Origin: Blastomyces gilchristii SLH14081
Taxonomy: Eukaryota > Ascomycota > Eurotiomycetes > Onygenales > Ajellomycetaceae
DNA length: 64,000 nt
Direction of reading: 5' to 3'
Assembly (NCBI RefSeq): GCF_000003855.2
Contig: NW_003101676.1
Coordinates: 1,100,225-1,164,224 of the forward strand
Of this stretch, positions 11,216 to 23,107 are shown piece after piece (within the stretch, counting starts at the first letter, position 1; the number at the start of each line of letters is the position of its first letter). The notes beneath the pieces were generated by a model. The model worked only from the letters and a program-made list of their open reading frames with translations, was not told the origin of the DNA and made no database searches. The position numbers and the translations under genes were made by a program.

Positions 11216-14200
11216 GAAGAAGATTTATAAAAACTGTGATTATCATAGATATTATAGATGACATGTACTTGAGACTTGTATAACTTTAAAGACACAATCT
11301 GTATATAGCTGTCTGTGAGTCAGGTTTATACTTCTGATCAGTGTTGACAGACTCACTCACAGAGATAGAATCAGTTGATATTACAGAGTTGATTAGAGAA
11401 GACAAGCTCATCTATATAATGACTTTGTAAATGTCTGAGAACTTCACAGTTATGAAAACTGAGCTTCAGATATCAGAGAAATACTGAGATCTCACAGAGA
11501 TATTCAGCTCAGTAAAGACAGCTGAGCTTTCTTCTCACTGTGAGAAGAATCTGATAATAGATTTAATAGAAGAGTAGAAACTCTTCTAAGAATCAATCTA
11601 TAAGCTCTCTTACTATGAGATAGAGGTCTTATAAGTCTATGTGAAGAAGAATCTGAAGAATGACTTTATCTGATCTTCACAGATCTTTGCAGAAGTCTCT
11701 GTAATATTTATAAAAAAGAAGAATAAAGATCTCAGATTATATATAGACTACTATAATCTGAACTTCAAGATAATAAAGAGTTACTATTTTCTGTCTCTGA
11801 TTGAGAATGTAATTAACTGTCTCACAGAAGCTGTTATATTCACACAACTGAATGTAATTAATATATATACACAGCTGTGAATACAGTCTGAGAATGAATG
11901 AAAGACTGTCTTTAGAACTGCACTGAGATTATTTAAATATCTAGTAATGTCTTTTGATTTGAGTAATACTCTTATAGTATTTCAGTCTTTCATTAATAAA
12001 ACACTTCATATATATCTAAATATCTTTATGATAACATATCTGAATGATGTGATGATGTACTCTATGAAGAAGAAAGAATACACTAAGTATATATGAAGTA
12101 TATTAAAGATCTTAGATGAGACAGAACTGTATATTAAGCTTATAAAGTATAACTTCAGTGCTCATTGAATTAATTTTCTAAAATATATAATCACTGCAGA
12201 TGATATTCAGATAAAATCTTCATAAGTTAAGACTATTCTATTATAACTGAAGTCAACTAGTATTTATAAGATTCAGATCTTTCTAAGCTTTGTGAATTTC
12301 TATAAATAATTTATCTTTGTATTTATAAGAATCTTCTTAACTCTTACAGACATGCTGAAGAGTGAAAATAAGAAGAAGTTATCTTATAAATAGAGAATGA
12401 AAAGATTATTAAGAAGAGAGAGTTATAAGAACTTTCTTATCTCAGAAGTTTACAAGATCTTTATAAGATTGAAATAGATATTCATAGACACAGTGATACT
12501 GTTTCACTTTAATTTCTTACTCTTAATCAGATTAAAGACAGATATCTTCTTCTTTACAATTTCAGAAATAGTTTTATAACTATAGTTAAATAAGAACTGA
12601 GTTTCAGTGATCTTTTTCTCATAGAAGATGCAATCTGCAGAGATCAACTATAATATTCATGATTAGAAGCTTCTTATAATAGTGAAATTCTTCTATCACT
12701 GATATCACTATTTTGAGAATCTTGTGATAGTGATTACTATTAGAACTGATTATAACAGCTTATAATAGTTTACTTTAATCAAGAAACTCTCACAGTGATA
12801 GATTCACTGAGCTCAGAGACTGAGTGAGTTCTGATTCAAGATAGAGTATATTAAGAGAACTAAGAACTCTGTAGATAAACTCTCTCACAGATCAGACTAT
12901 GTTAAGAAGATCAGAATGACAGACACAGAGAGACTAGAGAAGACAGAAAAGATTCACAGAATACTCAGACTGAGTGTTATAAAGAGATTAACTGAAGAGT
13001 CTTTTAATTCTCTGTAAGAGAAGAGAGAAAAGAAAGAGAAGAAGTCTGTACAACTACTTTCTATAACACTGAGAGTTAACACTCTGAGAATCTCTGTGAG
13101 AATTCTTGAAGAGAGTATCTATAATCTGAAGAGTTTGCAGACTTTGAGAAGTACTGTAGAAGATCTGATATAAGAGAAAACAGAGTATAAGTCTTTATAA
13201 GATCTTCTATTTAGATTATCTGAACTGCAACTGAAGAATAAATATACTCAGTATATTTAGAAACTGCTCACAACAGAGATTAATCCTGCAGAAATAAAGA
13301 ATTAAAGAGACTTAAATAATCTCTTATAAAGAGAGAACTGAATTTATATATCTGTAAATGAGTTTCTATATATAGAACTTATTAAAAGATATCATGACTC
13401 TTCTCTAGCAGGTTATTTTACAGATACTAGAACTTATAAGTTACTTATAAGAAAATACTTCTGATTGAAGATGTGAGAACTTGTGAAGAAGATAGTGAAT
13501 TCTTATACTATTTATCAGAGTTCATGAGTAGTGTAGTTCAGATTATATGAAGAACTTACTTCTCTACTCATTTCACAGAACTCTTGAGAATAGCTAGAAA
13601 TGAACACTCTTGTAAGTAGACTGACCGTGTGACCGTGTCTGAGATCAGGACCAGATTTTTTGATAGTCTTATTATCAATTCAACTGATTCTATTACACGG
13701 TTTTAACATTAAATAGTAGTTTCATACTGTCTCAGTGAGACTTACTGTCTACTCTTATTATATTTTCCAAATGAGACTGTGATTTCCACTTCTCAATTTA
13801 AATTATTTTTATTGCTTAAAATGACTTTAAATCTCATTTGAGTGTTATCAAAAAGCATTACTTTTTAAAAAATTAAAAATAGTCTAAAAAAAACCTTAAA
13901 ATGTTTAAAAATAGTAACTTTATGCCAAGAATGAGACTAAATGTGATCAAATGAGATCACTTTCTCATTTTTTTCAAGTCATGGTTTCATTTTAAGATCT
14001 GATATATAGTCACTTTGCATATTTTTTTAATGACTAGTCCCAGCGGGATTCACGCCAAGAAATGTATAGGACCAGACCAAATGAAATCAAATGTGAAATT
14101 CATGATCTCAGTGCCAGTCTACTTGTAAGTCTCTCTGAAAGTAAGAATATATATAATGCCTGCTTTGACAGTGTGCTGATAATAGTGAATTACTTCATCA

Positions 14201-15170
14201 AGATAACACACTTTATACTCACTTACAAAAACTTGAAGTCAAAGAATTTAATTTATATCTTCATTCATAATATGATTCAGTTGCATGAGTTGCTTATAAA
14301 CATTGTCTTAGATAGAGAATCAATCTTCACAGAGAAGTTCTGATCTGATCTGATAATTATACTGAAGATCTTGTAAGATTTAAGCACAGCTTTTCATTAA
14401 TAGACAGATAATCAGATAGAGTATCTGATAAGTATATTGAAACAGTATCTGCAGTGCTTTGTTAATTATAATCAGAATAACTGAGTATATTAATTATTAC
14501 TTACAGAGTTTGTATACAATAACTCAAAGTATATCAGCACAGATAAAACTCTCTTTGAAATACTCACTGAGACTTATCAGTGAATAATCTTGATAAATCT
14601 GTGAGAGTACACTATAGAGTGTGATGATGTCTGTGAACAGGCTGAGAGAATTCAGAATATTTGAGAGAAAGCTCACAAATTCTTGAGAAAGACTTAAGAG
14701 TATCAGAAGAATTACTATGACTTCAAGTATATTATAAAGAGTTTTAAGAAAGATGATAGAGTCTGACTAAGTCTAGAAAACATTATTATATAGAGATCTA
14801 GTAAGAAGCTGAATCTCTTACAGACAGAGTCTTATAAGATTATGAAGAAAGTTAGCTTACAGTTCTACAGATTATAACTGTTATCTGAGTTGTAAATATA
14901 CAATGTTTTTCATATCTCTTTACTCTGTGAATATAAGAAATTCTTAGAAGAGAACTCTATAACTCATCACTCTATTTATAAAGCACTGAAGAGTGAAAGA
15001 GAATATCAGATTAAAGAAATTATTAACTCAGAAAAGTGAGATTATAAGCTCTGATTCAAGATTCAGTGACAAGAATATTCTGATAAGATGAATAAGTTCA
15101 CTTGAGAATTATCTGAGTAGATAAGATATCTGTAAAAGCTGAGATATAACTTTTATACTGTGAATTCTGA
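11216..15170 (+). pseudogene. B1 pol remnant: protease, RT, RNase H, integrase, chromodomain
   Basis: After A1 the B1 pol frame continues. The RT shows KKKNKDLRLYIDY near 11715-11755 and a catalytic box YLNDVMMYS at about 12037-12063, where the family usually has YLDD. RNase H follows at about 12500-12850. The integrase zinc region with AGYFTDTRTYKLL and a later CX2C-like part lies near 13400-13540. The catalytic core resumes at 14130 after a hAT-like insertion, with FDSVLIIVNYF (usual Asp now Asn), THFILTYKNL and VLDRESIFTEKF. A chromodomain begins near 14995 (EREYQIKEIINSEK) and runs to about 15170. Trp positions are almost all TGA. Chromodomains of this class bind methylated histone H3, so the element may have targeted heterochromatin. 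Confidence 0.85.
13617..14121. mobile_element. hAT-like miniature element, copy 2
   Basis: A 505-bp element closely matching 1985-2490, with TAGACTGACCG at the left and TGCCAGTCTA at the right, flanked by the 8-bp duplication CTTGTAAG (13609-13616 and 14122-14129). It sits in the integrase core of B1 and disrupts it. Differences from copy 1 are nearly all C/T or G/A, mostly at CpG and CpC, so the pair is a clean record of the mutation process. A reading frame starting at 14062 that crosses the right end is only a chance fusion of this element with the integrase frame. Confidence 0.85.
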
Positions 15171-17027
15171 TAAGTCAGAATAATGCAGTCTTCACTAAGA
15201 ATCTGATTATAATAAAGATATTAACACTATCATTTGTAAACTCTAGTGTATAAGATAATAAGTTTCTACTGAGATAAACAGTTCACAGCATATAAAAAGA
15301 AAAGAAGAAATCATATTCTTATTAAAGTTAAAAAATAAGAAAACAGAAACAGATCTGCAAACATAATTTAGAGATTAATAAAGAAAAAACAAAGAAAACT
15401 CACACTTATATTCTTAATATCTGTAACACTTAATTTCTCTATAACTATCAATTTCTCTCTTCAAAGAAGCAGAGAGTATCATGTCTGTGATACAGATAAT
15501 TGTTGTATTTGATGTGAAGACTGCTGAAAATGCACAGACTTCAGAGAAGTCAGACATCAGAATATACACAGTTGCAGCAGAATCTTAAGAACTGATTATC
15601 TGTGTGTGTGATCAGATACTTCTCACAAAGCTGTATTCACTCTCTCAGTTATACTGAAGTATTCAGCTCAGAAACAATTAAGATGTAAAGAGAGAGCTCA
15701 TCTACTCAGATTAACTTCTGTCACAAATTCATGACATTTACATTGTCTTGATTACTCAGATTTTACAGATACTCAGAGATTCATCTTTTATTGATAATAA
15801 AATTATGAAAATGCACCACAGTATGAGAACTGTTGAGAGAGAACCTAGGCATATTTGCATATACCTGATCAGAGATTGTGCAGATAGAAAGAGAGTCATT
15901 TTAGATCTATAAGACTGCAGAAGACACTGATAATATCAGAAGCTTCATAAGAACTATTAGCTAGAATCTGTAAGAAATTACTTACAGAGAGACTTACAGC
16001 AAAGAGTAGAACTATACTACTTAAAGTCAGAGACTGATCTGAGAGAGGTATAAGATTAACTGCTGACCTGAAGATCAGATACAGTGACAGAGCTGAAGAG
16101 AGTGAAGACACTGTTATAAGTAATAATGTCTCTGCTTCATCAGCTAGTAAAAAGTAATCAGAGAAGTCACAGAGACACTCATAAGAAGCTTAACAGCAGT
16201 CAGATATTATTTATAAAGATATTAAAATTGAAAAAAATTTTATTCTTGAGAAGTTCTTGAATCAATATATGAATATTATTAGAAACACTCTCTCTCTGTC
16301 ATTTGAATGAAAACACTTCACAGATAAATGAGAATACTCATAGTTTATAAGAATAAGAGCTGTTATAAAAAAGAGAAAAGAAGAAAAGATTTCATAAACA
16401 GATCTGAGATATTTATACTACTCTAGAGAGATTTACTTTCACTATGAGTGATTCTGTAAAACAGTTAGATTACTCTAATAAATAAAGAGTGATTATGAAT
16501 TACAGATCTGAATCTTTCTATATAATTACAAAGAGTGATTACACACTGCAGATATCTTGATTCTACAATTCTACAGAGTTGATAAAAGAATAAAAAATTC
16601 CTCATAATTCTACAGTGTTAAAGAACAATGATTCATAAGAATGAATGAAAGATTAACTCATAAATACTTCTCTTTGATGAGAGTAATCTTACAGAGAGTG
16701 ATTTATCTGTGAGATGAATCTATATAATAATCACATAAGAATCTTATGAAAATGATTAAGAGTTAACTGAAACTCTTCTGTATGAAAGATGCAAGATGAA
16801 TCTGTGTAGTAGTCAGAGAAGAATCTGTAGATTATAAAGAATCTCATAGAATAAGAAACTAAGTGACAGACTCTTTTCTCTTTATAATAATAAGAGATTT
16901 TTTCTCACTGAGGTTTTTTTTTATAAATATAAAGAGTTTTTAGTGAGTATCACTGCAGTGCTGAGCTGATTCTATAAAGTCACTCAGTGAAAGGCTTTAC
17001 AGACAAAGTCTTAGAGAGAGAAGAGTA
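15171..17027 (+). mobile_element. B1 3' accessory region
   Basis: Between the chromodomain and the 3' LTR, B1 has about 1.85 kb without a gag-pol motif. It is the counterpart of 34216-35990 in B3 and of 1355-3399 plus 17286-17800 in B2. An antisense frame lies at 15896-16205. Such a long 3' region is more than a polypurine tract needs, so it is either an accessory gene region or acquired DNA. I see no known domain. Confidence 0.65.
15896..16205 (-). pseudogene. Antisense accessory ORF of family B, copy in B1
   Basis: The minus-strand counterpart of 2774-3082 and 35032-35370. From 16111 down the frame is open for 71 codons, Ser/Leu-rich, with LSDQ and VSNFLQILA motifs shared with the other copies. 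The upstream ATG has become ATA. The end is a TGA that may have been a Trp or Arg codon. No family recognised. Confidence 0.35.
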
Positions 17028-17285
17028 TATAAGAAATCTTACTTCTTACAGATTCTTTATCTTCATTTCTATCTCTTATATAATTAATAGAGTTAGCAGC
17101 TCTTGACTACACACAACTATATAGACTGGAGTTCACAAATACTATTTACAACTCAGCTTGAATGCTATTATATATTTAATCTCTATATTTTATCTTTCTA
17201 TCATGAATACTTCTAGTAGTTAATAGTACATATCACGCCAAGCTGCAAACACCCGAATAATCGCCTGCGAGCACTTATTCTTACA
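17028..17285 (+). repeat. 3' LTR of B1
   Basis: A 258-bp partner of 3400-3657. The inward end is mutated (TATAAGAAATCTTAC), while the outward end keeps CACGCC, CACCCGAATAATCGCC and GCGAGC. The AAGAC duplication follows at 17286-17290. Confidence 0.92.
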
Positions 17286-19159
17286 AAGACTCTGCTGCAA
17301 CTATACATACTCTGATATTTAACTCTCTTAAAGTCTGTGCATTTCTGACAGTTTTTATATCAAATGTAATAATTATCTGTATCATAGATATAATACTCTC
17401 TGCTTCTTTGAAGAGAAAAATTAATAATCATAGAAAGATTAAGTATTATAAGTGTTGAAAATGTAAATATAAATTTTCTTTATTTTTTCTTTATTAATCT
17501 CTAAATTATGTTCACAGTTCTGTTTTTATTTTTCTTTATTTTTAACTTTAATAATAACATGATTTCTTCTTCTCTTTATATATACTGTGAACTGTTCATT
17601 TCAGTAGAAACTCATCATCTTTATAGACTAGAATTTATAAATAATAGTGTTAATATCTTTATCACAATCAGATTCTTAGTGAAGACTGTGTTATTCTGAC
17701 TTATCAGAATTCACAGATATCTTATCTACTCAGATAATTCTTAAGTGAACTTATTTATCTTATCAGAATACTTTTATCACTAAATTTTAAATCAGAGCTT
17801 ATAATCTCACTTCTCTGAGTTAATAATCTCTTTAATCTGATATTCTCTTTCACTCTCTAATACTTTGTGAATAGAGTGATGAGTTACAGAGTTCTCTTCT
17901 AAGAATTTCTTATATTTATAAAGTAAAGAGATATGAAAAATATTATATATCTGTAACTTAGATAACAGTTTCAATCTATAAAACTATAAACTAACTTTCT
18001 TCATAATCTTATAAGACTCTATTTATAAGAGATTCAGCTTCTTGCTAAATCTCTGTATAATAATGTTTTTCAGACTCAGTCAGACTCTATCATCTTTCTT
18101 GAAACTCTTTATAATATACTTAAAGTTATAGTATCTCTTTTGACACTCTTGAGTCTTTCTTAAGAATTCACAGACTTTCTTCTAGATATTCTAAATTCTC
18201 TCAGTTTATTCACAGATATTATCACACTCTATAGTATACTCTTACAAGTATATTAAGATTATTTACAGATAAGTCTCAGTGAGTATCTTAAAGAGAGTTT
18301 TATCTATACTAATATATTTTAAGTTATTATATATAAACTCTGTGAGTAATAATCAATACACTCAGTCATTCTAATTATAATTAATAAAGCACTGCAGATA
18401 CTATTTTAATATACTTATCAGATATTCTATCTGATCATCTATCTATTAATGAAAAGTCATGCTTAGATATTATAAGATCTTCAGTATAGTTATCAGATTA
18501 AATCAGAACTCTCTTATAAAGATTAATTCTCTATCTGAGATAATATTCACAGACAACTCATGTAATTGAATTATATTATAAATAAAGATATAAGTTTAAT
18601 TCTTTCACTTTAAGTTCTTCTAAGTGAGTATAAAGTGTATTATCTTGATAAAGTAATCTACTTTTATCAGCACACTGTTAAAGTAGATATTATATATATT
18701 CTTACTTTCAGAGAGACTTATCAGAATATTCATTTCTAGCTATTCTTAAGATTTCTATGAGATGAGTAGAGAAGTAAGTTCTTTATATAGTCTGAATTAT
18801 ACTATCTATAAACTTTGATAAATAGTATAAGAATTCACTATCTTCTTCACAAGCTCTTATATCTTCAGTCAGAAGTATTTTCTTATAAGTAACTTATAAG
18901 TTCTAGTATCTATAAAATGACTCACTAAAGAAGAGTTATAATATCTTTTAATAAGTTCTATACATAGAAACTTATTTATAGATATATAAATTCAGCTCTC
19001 TCTTTATAAGAGATTATTTAAGTTTCTTCAATTCTTTATTTCTGCAGAATTGATTTCTATTAAAAGCAGTTTCTGAATATACTGAGTATATTTATTCTTC
19101 AGTTACTGTTCTGACAATCTGAATAGAAGATTTTATAAAGACTTATACTCTATTTTCTC
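17286..19159 (-). pseudogene. B2 chromodomain and integrase remnant
   Basis: The continuation of B2 after B1. On the minus strand it carries the integrase core (about 18500-18700), its C-terminal part and the chromodomain (about 17690-17880), colinear with 35650-37545 of B3. Because B3 has an N gap here, this segment and B1 are the only full views of this part of family B in the window. Stops are frequent. It ends at the 15-bp target site of LINE1 (19145-19159) and resumes at 49431. Confidence 0.8.
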
Positions 19160-19438
19160 AAAACTATAATCAAAGACACGATTAGAAACCGCTTTACCAC
19201 GAACTCGCTCGATTTTTTGAATAAGAACCCGCCGATAGATTCATCAAAAAGTCCTCGATTATACAAGAATTTTAACCCCAATCGCCGACCGCATACCCCG
19301 TGTGGTGGTGGAGTTATCCAGCCAAATGTGAACCAGATGTTGTTTGAAACTCCTGTGTGGGATTATCCTCTGTTCTCCCCTATCACACCACAACCCTGGG
19401 CCAAATTGCCATATAAATTGTAAGGTGAAGAGACCTAG
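19160..19438 (+). pseudogene. Unmutated coding segment at the LINE1 5' end
   Basis: A frame is open from the first base after the LINE1 target duplication to a TAA at 19423, about 87 codons, with no start needed. It is rich in Pro, Asn and Ser, with NRRPHTPCGGG and PVWDYPLF. The DNA keeps many CpG and CC/GG pairs, and both Trp codons are TGG. RIP-type mutation acts on repeats, so its absence suggests a single-copy sequence. The likely reading is a C-terminal piece of a host mRNA joined to the LINE by template switching during reverse transcription, which is known for fungal LINEs. I do not recognise the protein. A frame unique to this LINE family is the alternative. Confidence 0.5.
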
Positions 19439-19494
19439 TCATATGCATCAATCTTCTTGATTTTGGAAGATCTCTGATCTGTAATTGTGAAGAT

Positions 19495-19830
19495 ATCTGA
19501 GAAGTGATCTCTGTGAAAACCCTGTTCATCTTTGATGTTTCAAAACATCAACACTAAGTCTCACTCTCATATCACCCTTCTCAATCTGACTCATTCTCAG
19601 TAGAAAAATACAAAAAGATATCTCAGTAATGATATCAAGTATATAATCAATGAACATCTCTGAAGTGCAATCTCTGTGAATACTCTGTCTGTCTTCAGTG
19701 TATGTAGACATCAACATTAAGTCTCATTCTCATACTGTCTCTCTCAGTCTGACTCATTTCTGACAGAATAATACAAAAAGATACCTCAGTAACAGTATTT
19801 AATACATAATCAGCAGACAATGAGTTAACA
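19495..19830 (+). repeat. LINE1 5' leader tandem repeat, two 163-bp units
   Basis: Two diverged units with a period of 163 bp: the ACATCAACA(C/T)TAAGTCTCA block is at 19545 and again at 19708, and blocks such as CTGACTCAT and ATACAAAAAGATA(T/C)CTCAGTAA also repeat. Repeated 5' monomers are common promoter units of LINEs. The two short minus-strand frames here are the same sequence read twice and are not genes. Confidence 0.75.
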
Positions 19831-20040
19831 GAACAAGTCAACAGCATATTAACAACTATAAATTCAGTATATTTCAAGGTTCGACTGAGTCTTTGATCCC
19901 TGCACAGTGAGATATATTAAATCTAGTTTTAATATCTCAATGTTCAATAGATTCTGTAAGAGATTGAGAACAGCAATACTAGATTTCTATTAAATTTGAG
20001 AATTAACTCTATATTAATATAATCATTGACAAAGTCTTCT
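19831..20040 (+). other. LINE1 5' leader, no gene seen
   Basis: AT-rich leader of LINE1 between its tandem repeats and the antisense LINE2 insertion. I see no frame or motif. The probable LINE2 target site, GACAAAGTCTT, is at its right end. Confidence 0.5.
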
Positions 20041-23000
20041 ATTATTATTATTATTATTCTTCAATTATAGATGTATGCAGTCAGAGACTATGACATCTAC
20101 CTGAGAACTAAAAGTTCTCAGGGTTATTCCTATATCTATAAAGTTAACTATTATACATTCACCAATTTTAGATATGCAAAATCAGAAAATTCCAGCTCAG
20201 AATATAAAAACTGTTTACAAATTGCAGTATTTTAACATCTTCTGATACTTTGAAACTATTTAACATGATAAAAGAAAAGAGAACACAGTCTTAAAGATAG
20301 ACACAGTAAATAGATAGATAGAAAAGAATAGAAAGAAAAAAGTAAAGTAAAATAATGAGAGACTGTAATGAAACAAATTATTGAAAGATAGTATATAGCT
20401 GTTTTAACAGACTATATCTGATCAATTTCCTCCTCTTCATATTCAGATATTTCTGAATTCAGTCATTTTCTTGTAGCTGCTTGAGTTTCTGATAGAAAGT
20501 CTATTAAGTATTTAATTCCTGTCTCAGTTGAGAATAAGAATCTCATATTTAATTGATTTAGATTATACTTCTCTTTCAATCTGACTCTGAGACTATTGTA
20601 TAATGCACAGTGCATTACAATATACTCAGAATTCTCATTTGCATTGCAGAATAAGCATTCTATTGAATCAAATCTATCATCAAATCTTTGTATATAAGAT
20701 TTGAAATAGTCATGTTCTAGTTTCAGCTGTATTATAGATGAGAATATTTTCTTTTTGTATTTAATTAAACAAGATTTTCACTTGAGTTTTGTTTCAAATC
20801 TTGAATAATGTATACTCTTCTTTTATTTCTACTAGCTTTCATTTCACTTGTCTAAATAAGATTCTTTTATCTTTCTCTTTATAAAAGACTAGAATATAAT
20901 TTTTTAAATAGATCTGCTTAATTCTGAATTCTTTTTTACAGCTGAATCAGTCAATTCATTATCATGAATATTCATATGAGCAGGAACTCAGTGCAGATGA
21001 ATTATCAGCTTTGATATTCTTCTCTTTTGAATTTTTAAAATGAAGTTTAAAATCAGTTCAAGATTCATTTGATCATTATGAATCTGACTATTTCTAAGTC
21101 TTTTTAAAGCAGCTTGACTATCAGAGAATAGTCATGTCTCTTTCAAACTATTTTCTCTTTTATGAGATTTTATGTTAATAAGTTTGAAAGCTTTCACTAT
21201 TGCAAATAGTTCAGCATCAAAGACTTCAGATTCACAGCCTAAATTTCAGAAATCTGAGATAAAATTAATATTATCTTCAGTATAAGCAATGCCTACATCT
21301 AATCTATTCAAATTCTCATTTTTTGAGTCATCTGAATAAATCAGAATAGAGTCTTTTATATTGATTGTAGAAATTCTCTTCAAATGCTGTTCATATTCTT
21401 TCTCTTTAGATAGTTCACTTATTTGCAAGTCTATGAGAGATTCAAGCTTTTCTCTTCAGAGAGATAACTTCTCATGATCAACTTTTTCAACATTTAAAGA
21501 AGAAAATTGATTTTTAATCAGTGAGCATAGTCTGTACAGTTGAGAAGGCATTTTCTTTAAAGAATTATTTTCATTTCAATCAAGAAATCTATTTCAATTC
21601 AGTTCATTTCCAGAGTTAACTGATGAAAATGAGAAAGAGACTCTTTCTCTGATTATATGATTTGAGCTCATCTTTATAACTCTCAGAGCATAGTTCATAC
21701 AGGCCTTTTCAAATCTAATAGCAGGAGAGGGAATTGAAGCTTCAATTTCCATTGCTTTAATAGAAGATGATTTGAATGCTCTTAGAATTCTTCTCAAAGC
21801 TCTGTTTTGCAGACTTTGAAAGAGTTCAGTGAAATTTCCTTGATTATTTCATCAAACTTGAACTTCATAATCAGCTACTGAGGTAATACAGGCTATATAT
21901 AACTATCTCATAGCCTGAAAGAATAGATCTCTCTCTGTATTTGATAGTCTGATAATGTTGTTCAATAGTCTTTCTGCCTTGACAGTTCTTTGTTGAATAT
22001 GATATTTAAAATTCAACTTGGAGTTTAATCATACTCCTAATCATTTGACATTTAAACTAGGTTTAATCTCTTTATTTAAAAGAGTTAGAGATAGTTCTTT
22101 CTCATTGAATCTAGAAAAGAAATGAATTAACTCAGTTTTATCTATATCAAATTGAATTTGATTGATATCTGCTCTGACAAGGATTTCCTTTGCAGCTTTT
22201 TCAATCACTTTCAAATTCTCTTTGATAATTTTTGAGCTGTAGACTAGATCAATATCATCTACATAACTTGAAGATTGCACTATTTTCATATTTCTATCTT
22301 TGAATAGATATGCAGTGTATATTGCAAATAAAATGAGTGAGATTGAAGATTCTTGCAGCACTTCTATTTTTATCTCAGTCTTGTCTTGTTTCATTCCATC
22401 AAAGAAAAGTTGTATGATTCTTTTAGACATAAAACAGTTAACTCATTTTATTAGAGAAAGTGGCAGTTTTAACATCTTCAAAGTCTGAATTAACTTTGAC
22501 TTTGAAATATGATCAAATGCTTCTTTTATGTTAATAAAAACTGCAGTTGAGACCAGACCTTCATGCTTTGCTATTTGAATATCATGAACAACTGAGAGAA
22601 CAGTGTCAATTGCAGAACATTGTTTTCTACCTCTCATTTATTCACTGAATAAAAGAGAGTTATTAATAGAGCTTATAAAAGATAGTTGAGTAGCTATTAT
22701 CTTTTTCAAACCCTTTTCTAGACAGTTTAATAGAGATATTACTCTATATGACTTAGGAATTGAAGTTTTTCTATTAGGTTTTGCAAGAATCACTCCAGTG
22801 GCTTCTCTCCAGGATTCAGAATGATATCCATTTTTCAAGAGATTGAAAAAGAGCTCAAAATATTCATTCTTTAAGTAGGAATATGTATTTTGAATAATCA
22901 AGTGATTAATTGAATCAGGCCCTGCAGCAGTTTTAACAGAACTTGAGAAGATAGCTGACTCTAATTCATCTTGTGTAAGATCAGGCCATACAAAGTCTTC

Positions 23001-23107
23001 TATTTTGAGATATAAATAACCAGTTTCTCTACATTCTGCTGGCAATATTTATATTATTATATAGAAACAGACTTATATTCTCTATAATATTAAGACTCTG
23101 AAGAGAG
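20041..23107 (-). mobile_element. LINE2, 5'-truncated antisense LINE
   Basis: A second copy of the same LINE family, on the minus strand. Its 3' end is the (ATT)n run at 20041-20060, followed by a 3' UTR nearly identical to 49227-49430. It holds most of RT, RNase H and a C-terminal Cys/His region but not ORF1 or the endonuclease, so it is 5'-truncated at about 23046-23107. A likely but imperfect duplication is GA(C/G)AAAGTCTT (near 20028 and near 23106). It is less mutated than LINE1, so it probably arrived later. Confidence 0.8.
20400..23045 (-). pseudogene. LINE2 ORF2 remnant: RT, RNase H, Cys/His end
   Basis: Read from 23045 downward the protein follows one frame with 11 TGA, 1 TAG and 1 TAA codons among the positions I checked. 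RT landmarks are KSYRVISLLNCLEK (near 22740), the catalytic Asp region FINIKEAFD (near 22530) and YVDDIDLVYS (near 22260), the second catalytic motif. RNase H has IYSDDSKNENL (near 21335), AELFAIVKAF (near 21200) and FSDSQAAL (near 21120), which carry its acidic residues. A Cys/His cluster ECLFCN...MHC lies near 20600-20660. In-frame TGG survives at two Trp positions (VWPDL, ESWREA). The gene lacks its N-terminal endonuclease. Confidence 0.85.

Larger units (their letters stand above)
3400..17285 (+). mobile_element. B1, gypsy chromovirus inserted in B2
   Basis: B1 is framed by LTRs at 3400-3657 and 17028-17285 and by the 5-bp duplication AAGAC (3395-3399 and 17286-17290). The uninterrupted site is seen in B3 near 35653. 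The plus-strand order is gag, protease, RT, RNase H, integrase, chromodomain and accessory region. It carries three insertions: a SINE in the gag zinc knuckle (4732-5115), A1 before the protease/RT region (5497-11215) and a hAT-like element in the integrase core (13617-14121). Without these it measures 7255 bp, almost the same as B3 (7252). The opposite orientation to B2 makes this an inverted nested pair. Confidence 0.93.

Noticed and set aside
14062..14343. A 93-codon gene starting in the hAT-like element
   Set aside because: The first 20 or so codons belong to the element end and the rest to the B1 integrase; the joint is an insertion boundary.
3400..17285. A single large composite or giant (Starship-like) element
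   Set aside because: No tyrosine recombinase or cargo genes are present, and every boundary is explained by ordinary LTR, LINE, SINE or hAT-like insertions with their own duplications.
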